Origin: Acidobacteriaceae bacterium | GTDB taxonomy: Bacteria; Acidobacteriota; Terriglobia; Terriglobales; Acidobacteriaceae | Direction: 5' to 3' | Assembly (NCBI GenBank): GCA_003132825.1 | Contig: PKYX01000167.1 | Location: forward strand, 14,083-20,909 | Length of the DNA stretch: 6,827 nt | In this document: in pieces, positions 1-5,271 of the stretch | Layout of the letters: every line of letters starts with the position of its first letter | Position numbering within the stretch: the first letter of the stretch is position 1 | Position numbers and translations under genes: made by a program | The notes under the pieces: generated by a model | Told to the model about the DNA's origin: nothing | What the model saw: only the letters and a program-made list of their open reading frames with translations | The model's database searches: none

Positions 1-651
1 GTGGTGGGCGAAGACCGATACGAGGCGGGTCGCTTCGCCGAGAATCAATTCGGCCCGCAGTTACACATTCTCGATGACGGTTTCCAGCATCGCGCCCTGG
101 CGCGAGACTTCGATATTGTGATGGTCACGCCGGAAGACGCGCGCGACCGCCTGCTTCCTCGCGGGCGCATGCGCGAGCCCCTCGGTTCCCTGGGGCGCGC
201 CGACGCCGTGGTACTGGTCAGCGGCGCTTCTTCGGGATCGTTCCCGGTCGAGGGCAAGCTGACCTGGCAAGTGCGGCGCGGCATCTGGGTGGAGCACGCC
301 CCGGCGCGGCCAGTGGCTTTTTGCGGCATTGCGCGCCCGCAAAACTTCTTCCGTCAACTGCATACCGCCAACATTCAGCCAGTGGCCGAAGCCTTCTATC
401 GCGATCATCACCCCTACTCCGAACGCGACATCCGCGAACTGCTGGACCTGTGCCGGGCGGGCGAAGGCGGCGGGTTTATCACCACGGAAAAAGATGCGAT
501 CAACCTGGGGCCTCATCTCTCCGCGCTGCAGCCCTTGGCCGTGGTCCAGGTCAGAATGAAGCTGTCGGATGCACCTAACGCTGTCGATACCCTCCTGCGC
601 GTCGTGAAGGAACGAAGGGCTGCGCATGAGAAAATTCCCTTGGCCCGATGA
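1..651 (+). CDS. lpxK: Tetraacyldisaccharide 4'-kinase (lipid A 4'-kinase), C-terminal part, 5' end outside the window
   Basis: LpxK transfers phosphate from ATP to the 4' position of the tetraacyl-disaccharide-1-phosphate lipid A precursor on the cytoplasmic face of the inner membrane. The frame is open from base 1 and ends at the TGA at 649-651. The visible 216 residues carry a row of family landmarks: DDGFQHR at 25-31 (the Mg-binding Walker-B-like motif of this family), LLPRGRMREP at 51-60, FCGIARPQNF at 107-116, FYRDHHPY at 132-139 and TTEKDAINL at 161-169. LpxK is normally about 330-350 residues, so roughly the first third, with the Walker A loop, lies to the left. The GTG at base 1 is therefore an internal codon, not a start. 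The stop overlaps the next gene's ATG as ATGA, which implies translational coupling to the heptose kinase. The identification is firm; only the missing N-terminus is unknown. Confidence 0.95.
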   Translation: MVGEDRYEAGRFAENQFGPQLHILDDGFQHRALARDFDIVMVTPEDARDRLLPRGRMREPLGSLGRADAVVLVSGASSGSFPVEGKLTWQVRRGIWVEHAPARPVAFCGIARPQNFFRQLHTANIQPVAEAFYRDHHPYSERDIRELLDLCRAGEGGGFITTEKDAINLGPHLSALQPLAVVQVRMKLSDAPNAVDTLLRVVKERRAAHEKIPLAR

Positions 652-1682
652 ACAAGCATTCCAAACAGACCGAACGCCTGCGGAGGATCGTTGAGTCGTT
701 TCCCAAAATCACGGTGACGGTGGCCGGCGATATGGTGGCCGATGAATTCATCTTTGGCGAGATTTCCCGGGTATCTCGCGAAGCCCCGGTGCTGATCCTC
801 CGCCATCGTGAGCGCACGGTGGTTCCGGGGGGCGGGGCGAATGCCGTCAATAACCTCGCAGACCTGGGAGTCAACGTGCTTCCCGTGGGCCTGGTCGGCG
901 ATGACGAACCGGGCCGCCTGCTGCTTCGCGGTTTCCGCCACAAGCGCATTCCGGTCAGCGGGGTCCTCAAAGACAAGACCTATAGCACGATCACCAAGAC
1001 TCGCATTTTGGCGGGCATGACGCACACCTGGCGGCAGCAAGTGGTGCGCGTCGATCGCGAACCGGAGTCTGAGCCGAACCATCGCCTACAGCGCGAACTC
1101 GTGCTGGCGGCGCGGGAGTACGCGCGGGCTTCCGACGCGCTGCTGATCTCCGATTACGGCTATGGTGCGGCTACGCCCGCGATTCTGAACGCGATCCGCG
1201 AAAAAGGCGCACTGAAAGGGGTACCGGTCGTCCTCGACTCCCGCCACCGCATGCTGCAATACTCCGGCGTGGCCGCGGCCACGCCCAATGAACCGGAAGT
1301 CGAGGAAGCGCTCGGGTTACAGATCGGTCAGAACTGGTCGCGGCTGCGAGCCGCGGGCAAAGAGATTGTGTCGCGCATGAAGTTGCAATCCCTCGTAATT
1401 ACCCGGGGACGCGACGGCATGGTTGCCTTCAGCCGACGGCACAATCCGGTGGATATACCCATTTTCGGGTCGGACGAGGTCACCGACGTCACCGGCGCGG
1501 GCGATACCGTGATTGCGACTCTCACCGCGGCCCTGGCGGCCGGCGCAACCACCGAAGAGGCGGCGCATCTGGCCAACTATGCCGGCGGCATCGTGGTGAT
1601 GAAACGGGGTACGGCGACGGTCTCCGCGCAAGAACTCATGATTGCGCTGGAACAGGCTCCGCCTACGACAAGATTCCATTGA
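648..1682 (+). CDS. rfaE1: D-glycero-beta-D-manno-heptose-7-phosphate kinase (PfkB family; stand-alone HldE N-domain, RfaE1)
   Basis: This kinase phosphorylates heptose 7-phosphate at C1 in the ADP-heptose pathway for the LPS inner core. The 344-residue protein has the ribokinase/PfkB fold landmarks in order: GDMVADEFIFG (27-37), SREAPVLIL (43-51), the substrate-side glycine motif PGGGANAVNNLADLG (60-74), LVGDDEPGR (82-90), ISDYGYG (167-173), TPNEPEVEE (212-220) and the catalytic VTGAGDTV (281-288) with D286 as the expected base. The layout follows E. coli HldE residues 1 to about 320, and the protein stops where E. coli HldE continues into its nucleotidyltransferase domain. The start ATG overlaps the lpxK stop, and there is no clear Shine-Dalgarno at the right distance, which fits coupled translation. 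One difference from E. coli is that its IDPKG segment reads LDSRH here (196-200). Other PfkB sugar kinases are less likely because the adenylyltransferase partner is next door. Confidence 0.93.
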   Translation: MNKHSKQTERLRRIVESFPKITVTVAGDMVADEFIFGEISRVSREAPVLILRHRERTVVPGGGANAVNNLADLGVNVLPVGLVGDDEPGRLLLRGFRHKRIPVSGVLKDKTYSTITKTRILAGMTHTWRQQVVRVDREPESEPNHRLQRELVLAAREYARASDALLISDYGYGAATPAILNAIREKGALKGVPVVLDSRHRMLQYSGVAAATPNEPEVEEALGLQIGQNWSRLRAAGKEIVSRMKLQSLVITRGRDGMVAFSRRHNPVDIPIFGSDEVTDVTGAGDTVIATLTAALAAGATTEEAAHLANYAGGIVVMKRGTATVSAQELMIALEQAPPTTRFH

Positions 1683-2173
1683 GCGCAGAAGCGAAAGGCA
1701 AAATCGTGAATCGCCAGCAATTGCGCCAACGCGTCGCGGACTGGCGCGGGGCCGGTGATTCCATCACTCTGGCCAACGGCTGCTTTGATTTGCTGCACGT
1801 CGGCCACGTGCGCTACCTGCGCTCCGCCAAGGAGCTGGGCGGTCGTTTGATCGTGGCCATCAATTCAGATGAGTCAGTGAGGGCGCTCAAAGGGGAAGGC
1901 CGTCCTCTGATGCCGGCGGAAGAGCGCGCCGAAATCTTGGCGGCGCTTGCGGATGTGGATGCGATCGTGGTTTTCCCTGAGCCTGATGTCCGGGAGCTGA
2001 TTCGCGAAATCCGTCCGGACGTTCAGGCCAAGGGCACCGACTATACTGCCGCGACCGTGCCCGAGCGCGACGTTGTCGTCGAATGCGGAGGCCGGGTCGA
2101 AATTGTCGGAGATCCCAAGAACCACTCCGCGAGCGAGATCATCCGTACGCGGCTCGGACCGCGGCCGCGGTGA
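1679..2173 (+). CDS. rfaE2: D-glycero-beta-D-manno-heptose 1-phosphate adenylyltransferase (stand-alone HldE C-domain, RfaE2)
   Basis: This enzyme joins heptose 1-phosphate and ATP to give ADP-heptose and pyrophosphate, the step after the upstream kinase. The 164 residues form a single cytidylyltransferase-like domain of the usual length: GCFDLLHVGHVRYL (34-47) holds the nucleotide-binding HxGH signature, followed by GRPLMPAEERAEIL (74-87), KGTDYT (118-123) and a C-terminal NHSASEIIRTRL (148-159) where I would expect the family's STT-type segment. The TTG start at 1679 overlaps the kinase stop as TTGA. It is preferred because the N-terminal KIVNRQQL aligns with the KIV..EEL opening I recall for the family. 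An in-frame GTG at 1706 with AAAGG 7 bases upstream is a workable alternative that would shorten the protein by nine residues. The downstream heptosyltransferase would use the ADP-heptose after epimerisation by an HldD not seen here. Confidence 0.93.
   Translation: MSAEAKGKIVNRQQLRQRVADWRGAGDSITLANGCFDLLHVGHVRYLRSAKELGGRLIVAINSDESVRALKGEGRPLMPAEERAEILAALADVDAIVVFPEPDVRELIREIRPDVQAKGTDYTAATVPERDVVVECGGRVEIVGDPKNHSASEIIRTRLGPRPR
2158..2171. repeat. 14-base perfect palindrome at the rfaE2/waaC junction
   Basis: ACCGCGGCCGCGGT is a perfect palindrome made by a doubled CCGCGG hexamer. It encodes the last residues of RfaE2 (a repeated Pro-Arg) and covers the first two bases of the proposed waaC GTG start. 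In mRNA it could fold into a 5-bp GC stem with a 4-base loop just where ribosomes would re-initiate. The palindrome is certain; any regulatory role is inference, and a GC-rich coding repeat is the simpler explanation. Confidence 0.5.
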
Positions 2174-3279
2174 ACATGCTGGCATCTGGCGCGAGTCCCG
2201 AACCTCCCGGGACCCCCGAAGACATTGAGCGCCTGCTGATTGTGCGGCTGGGATCGATGGGAGACATCATCCACACGCTGCCCGCCGCGACTGCATTGCG
2301 GCAAGCCTTCCCCGCGGCGTCCGTGGGCTGGGTAGTCGAAGAACGCTGGGCCGAGCTGTTGTGCACTCTGTCCACGCCGCGCTCCGGGCCCCGCTCCCCG
2401 CAGCGACCGCTGGTCGACCGGATTCATGCTGTGAACACAGCGAAATGGCGGAAGTCCCGGCGCTCGATTCAGGCCTGGCAGGAGATAGCCGCCGCGCTGA
2501 GCGAACTACGCGCTCCCGGCTATGAGGTTGCCGTGGACTTTCAGGGCGCGGCGCGCTCTGCCCTGATAGCTCGCTGGTCCGGGGTTCCGGTGATCTATGG
2601 CGTGGCCGAGCCCCGCGAAAATGTGGCCAGCATGGCCTACACACGCCAGGTGATCGCCCACGGAACGCATGTCGTGGAGCAGAATCTTTCTTTGGCTGAA
2701 GCCGTTGCCGGCCGCAGCTTGGAGTTGCCGGCCGTAGAATTTCCTTACGACGAAACCGCCGAACAGGCCTGCGATCGGCAACTGCGGGAGGAAAGCGTCG
2801 CCGATTTCGTCCTGCTGAATCCCGGCGCAGGCTGGGGCGCCAAGCGCTGGCCCGCCGAACGCTACGGAGACGTGGCCCGGCTGCTTGCGGCGGACGGATT
2901 GAAATCCTTGATCAATGTCGGCCCCGGCGAGCAAGACCTGCTCGAAGCGGCGGTCGGGGCCAGTGGTGGCGCTGCAAAAGGAAGGGTCTGCTCCCTTGCA
3001 CAGTTGATCGCGCTCACTGGTCGCGCACGCTTGTTCATCGGCGGCGATACCGGTCCGCTGCACCTCGCAGCCGCCCGAGGGATCCCAGTGGTGGCTATTT
3101 TCGGCCCTACCAACCCGGCGCGGAATGGTCCGTTTGGAAGCCGCAGCATCGTGCTGCGCAGCCCGGCCAGTACTACCTCGCACGCCCGCCGCGCCCAACC
3201 CGACAAAGGACTCCTAGAAATCAGTTCGGACCAGGTCGTCCGTGCAGCCCGCCAATTGCTGGGGGAAAGCCATGGCTAG
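2170..3279 (+). CDS. waaC: Lipopolysaccharide heptosyltransferase I-like protein (glycosyltransferase family 9)
   Basis: WaaC-type enzymes transfer L-glycero-D-manno-heptose from ADP-heptose to Kdo on lipid A at the inner membrane. The 369 residues show the two Rossmann halves of family GT9. The N-half has LLIVRLGSMGDIIHTLPA (22-39; the Asp in MGD corresponds to the proposed catalytic Asp of E. coli WaaC), WVVEERWAELL (54-64), AKWRKS (91-96) and YEVAVDFQGAARSAL (118-132). The C-half has LLNPGAGWGAKRWPAERY (215-232), the ADP-heptose site FIGGDTGPLHLAAARG (289-304) and FGPTNPARNGPFG (311-323). The segment from WVVEE to DFQG tracks E. coli WaaC rather than WaaF. The start is placed at the GTG overlapping the rfaE2 stop (GTGA); the ATG at 2176 is an equally plausible start two codons later. 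A longer frame reaching an ATG at 2083 is open but would sit deep inside rfaE2. About 13 Pro/Arg/Ser-rich residues at 67-80 are extra relative to E. coli. Confidence 0.9.
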   Translation: MNMLASGASPEPPGTPEDIERLLIVRLGSMGDIIHTLPAATALRQAFPAASVGWVVEERWAELLCTLSTPRSGPRSPQRPLVDRIHAVNTAKWRKSRRSIQAWQEIAAALSELRAPGYEVAVDFQGAARSALIARWSGVPVIYGVAEPRENVASMAYTRQVIAHGTHVVEQNLSLAEAVAGRSLELPAVEFPYDETAEQACDRQLREESVADFVLLNPGAGWGAKRWPAERYGDVARLLAADGLKSLINVGPGEQDLLEAAVGASGGAAKGRVCSLAQLIALTGRARLFIGGDTGPLHLAAARGIPVVAIFGPTNPARNGPFGSRSIVLRSPASTTSHARRAQPDKGLLEISSDQVVRAARQLLGESHG

Positions 3280-3814
3280 CTGGTCCAAGATTGCGCGAAT
3301 CATCCGAGTGCCCCTCGGCTTCGCATTCGCCGCACTATACATATGGTTGGCGAAGCCTACCCGAGCGTCCATCGTGATCGGCGTCGGGGTCGCTTTTCCG
3401 GGCTTGCTGGTTCGAGCCTGGGCTTCGGGACATGTCGAGAAAAATGAGCAACTGGCTATCTCCGGCCCCTACGCTCATGCCCGCAATCCGCTTTATCTGG
3501 GCTCGCTCGTCCTCGGAGCCGGATTTGCGCTGGCAGCCCGCAGCTGGTGGATCGCCGTCGTCATGGTGTTTTTTTTCGTCGCGATTTATGTTCCCGTAAT
3601 TCGCGCCGAGGAAAGATTTCTGCGCGGGCAGTTTCGAGAATTCGAGGACTATGCCAGTCACGTGCCCAGCCTGTTTCCGCGCCTGACCCGCTTCGGCGCG
3701 AGTCCCCACGCATTTTCGTGGGACTTGTACTGGAAGCATCGCGAATACAATGCGCTGCTGGGCGCGTTGGTCGTCATTGCCGCATTGGTCGCCAAGTGCA
3801 TGTGGATGCGATGA
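3272..3814 (+). CDS. Membrane methyltransferase of the isoprenylcysteine carboxyl methyltransferase (ICMT/PEMT-like) family
   Basis: This is a 180-residue integral membrane protein. Hydrophobic segments lie at about 11-26, 33-50, 75-108 (long enough for a re-entrant pair) and 160-177. Two motifs identify the family: GPYAHARNPLYLG (65-77) and a C-terminal EERFLRGQFREFEDYASH (113-130) followed by VPSLFP; in ICMT and PEMT enzymes this half binds S-adenosylmethionine. The bacterial substrate is not predictable from sequence: members may methylate lipids or other small hydrophobic molecules, and bacteria lack the prenylated CaaX proteins of the eukaryotic enzyme. The ATG at 3272 overlaps the waaC stop by 8 bases and has a G-rich GGGGGA at 3261-3266 upstream, so it is preferred over an in-frame ATG at 3242 lying inside waaC. 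Its place at the end of the LPS operon suggests an envelope-lipid role, which is inference. The CDS contains an 8-T run at 3569-3576 but reads through intact. Confidence 0.83.
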   Translation: MASWSKIARIIRVPLGFAFAALYIWLAKPTRASIVIGVGVAFPGLLVRAWASGHVEKNEQLAISGPYAHARNPLYLGSLVLGAGFALAARSWWIAVVMVFFFVAIYVPVIRAEERFLRGQFREFEDYASHVPSLFPRLTRFGASPHAFSWDLYWKHREYNALLGALVVIAALVAKCMWMR

Positions 3815-3863
3815 TGGTGTTCCTGAAACCATGACTGTACTCGGCTGGTTCTGTTTTGCAGGC

Positions 3864-3870
3864 AGAGGAG
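3864..3870 (+). promoter_or_regulatory. Ribosome binding site of the amidohydrolase gene
   Basis: AGAGGAG ends seven bases before the ATG at 3878, a near-ideal Shine-Dalgarno. It is clearly better than anything in front of the upstream LPS genes, which rely on stop/start overlap. It fixes the amidohydrolase start and suggests independent translation. No convincing -35/-10 pair was seen in the 63-base gap (3815-3877), so whether transcription also starts here is undecided. Confidence 0.75.
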
Positions 3871-3877
3871 AGCGGAA

Positions 3878-5179
3878 ATGAAGACGCATTGGTTCCGAGG
3901 CTGGATGGGGATGCTGGCACTGTTCGCTTTTTCTGCTCTATGGCTGCAGGGGCAGCAGGGCAGTGCCGTACCGACGGTTGCCATTCGCGCCGGCAGGCTG
4001 ATCGACGTGCGGACGGGGAAAGTTGCCGTCGACCAATACATCCTCGTAACCAAAGACCGAATCCAAAGCATCGCCAGTTCCCCGCCCCCAGGTGTGGCGG
4101 TAATTGATCTTTCGAGGTACACGGTGGTTCCGGGGTTGATTGATTCACACGCGCATGTGCTCGGCAATCCCAAAGACCAGTCTTCGACTGGCAGCTTGCG
4201 CATGTCGTCGGCGCAGCAAGCCATCTGGGGCGTACGCAACCTGCAAGTCTGGCTCGACCACGGCTTCACCGCCTTGCGCGAGGCGGGCGAAGACGATCCG
4301 GCATATGCCCAATTGGCCTTGCGGGACAGCATCGAACAAGGGTTGATCCAAGGACCTCGGATGGTTTCAGCCGGGCAATTTGTTTCGCTCACGGGTGGGC
4401 ATGGAGATGCCGACGTCCTGGCGCCGGATGCCGGATTGCTGCCCCGGCCCAACATTGCAGACACTGTGGACGATGTGGAGCGGGTGGTACGGCGAGACAT
4501 CAAGTTTGGGGCGGACTGGATCAAACTGATGGGAACGGGGGGCGTCATGGACCCGATCAGCGACTATCGCGTGCAGGAACTCAGCCAGGAACAAATGGCA
4601 CGGGCGGTCGAAGTGGCGCACCGCGCCGGGAAAAAAGTCATGGTTCACGCCGAGGGCACCGAAGGCATCAAAGCGGCCGTACGCGCCGGCGTGGATTCTA
4701 TCGAGCACGGCACCATGTTGGACGAAGAAGGCGCGAAACTCATGGAAGAGCACGGCACCTGGCTGGTCCCGACTTTGTATTGTTTTCAGCACGACATGGA
4801 AACCGGCCTTTCCCAGGGACGCGATGCCGTCAGTCTTGCCAAGGGCGTGGCTATTTTAAAGGAACAAGGACCGGCGTTTCACCGGGCGTTGGAACATCAT
4901 CTAAAGATTGCTTACGGGGTGGATGACGATCCGGATGTAGTTTCCAAGGAATTTGGCGCGCTGGTGCGCGGCGGCATGACGCCAATTGATGCGCTGCGGG
5001 CAGCGACCATCAATGGCGCTGAGTTGACCGGACGGTCCGGCGACATCGGAACGTTGGAACCAGGGAAGTTCGCAGACATCGTGGCTGTCGAGGGCGATCC
5101 GCTGACCGACATCACCGTGATGGAAAAGGTGGTGTTCGTGATGAAAGGCGGGGAAGTGATCAAGAACGCGGGAAAATAG
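3878..5179 (+). CDS. Exported metal-dependent amidohydrolase (COG1228, imidazolonepropionase/Xaa-Pro dipeptidase-like)
   Basis: This 433-residue hydrolase belongs to the amidohydrolase superfamily, whose COG1228 members include dipeptidases acting on Xaa-Pro or Xaa-Arg and related amide hydrolases. A signal peptide is visible: basic start, hydrophobic core at about 9-23 and likely cleavage near GQQGSA (25-30), so the enzyme should act in the periplasm or outside. Metal-site residues appear in order: HAH (H91, H93) in GLIDSHAHVLG, the probable carboxylated lysine K216 in DWIKLMGTGG, H257 in VMVHAEG, H277 in SIEHGTM and D349 in IAYGVDD. TGGHGD (172-177) and the C-terminal ATINGAELTGRSGDIGTLEP (376-395), followed by GKFADIV, complete the family pattern. 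The loop after D349 is shorter than I expect and lacks the PHG.N segment, so substrate preference may differ. It follows the LPS operon on the same strand after 63 bases and has its own RBS; no functional link to LPS is evident. The exact substrate is unknown. Confidence 0.88.
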   Translation: MKTHWFRGWMGMLALFAFSALWLQGQQGSAVPTVAIRAGRLIDVRTGKVAVDQYILVTKDRIQSIASSPPPGVAVIDLSRYTVVPGLIDSHAHVLGNPKDQSSTGSLRMSSAQQAIWGVRNLQVWLDHGFTALREAGEDDPAYAQLALRDSIEQGLIQGPRMVSAGQFVSLTGGHGDADVLAPDAGLLPRPNIADTVDDVERVVRRDIKFGADWIKLMGTGGVMDPISDYRVQELSQEQMARAVEVAHRAGKKVMVHAEGTEGIKAAVRAGVDSIEHGTMLDEEGAKLMEEHGTWLVPTLYCFQHDMETGLSQGRDAVSLAKGVAILKEQGPAFHRALEHHLKIAYGVDDDPDVVSKEFGALVRGGMTPIDALRAATINGAELTGRSGDIGTLEPGKFADIVAVEGDPLTDITVMEKVVFVMKGGEVIKNAGK

Positions 5180-5214
5180 GGGAATTCATTTGCTGGACTA
5201 GTGCCCGCCCATGC

Positions 5215-5249
5215 TTCGCGCCGGCGTGCCCGCGCTAGACGCTCGCGAA
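5215..5249. terminator. Possible hairpin between convergent genes (weak)
   Basis: In the 92-base gap between the two convergent genes, TTCGCG (5215-5220) can pair with CGCGAA (5244-5249), and GCGT (5224-5227) with ACGC (5239-5242), giving an interrupted stem around an 11-base loop. The position suits a bidirectional terminator. However, no T-tract follows on either strand, and such pairings arise easily in GC-rich DNA. The rest of the gap shows nothing recognisable. Confidence 0.2.
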
Positions 5250-5271
5250 TCTGGTCGCGCTGCGGGATGTT

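Noticed and set aside
61..627. A 188-codon minus-strand open frame opposite lpxK
   Set aside because: The plus strand carries unmistakable LpxK motifs; the opposite frame shows none.
2083..2169. An upstream ATG extending the heptosyltransferase by 29 residues
   Set aside because: It lies inside rfaE2, the added residues are Arg-rich and unlike any GT9 N-terminus, and the GTGA overlap gives a normal start.
2506..3198. A 230-codon minus-strand open frame opposite waaC
   Set aside because: Fully antisense to conserved GT9 motifs, with no recognisable domain.
3569..3576. Run of eight T's in the methyltransferase gene as a programmed slippage site or sequencing error
   Set aside because: The frame is intact on both sides and encodes FFF in a membrane helix, with the family motifs continuing in the same frame after it.
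3827..3850. AACCA/TGGTT hairpin followed by CTGTTTT after the methyltransferase gene, as an operon terminator
   Set aside because: Only five base pairs with a 14-base loop and a short, interrupted T run; too weak to call.
3658..4548. A 296-codon open frame on the minus strand across the end of the methyltransferase gene and the start of the amidohydrolase gene
   Set aside because: It lies opposite two well-identified genes and spans their intergenic gap; its translation is rich in Ser/Pro/Arg without domain motifs, as expected of an antisense shadow in GC-rich DNA.
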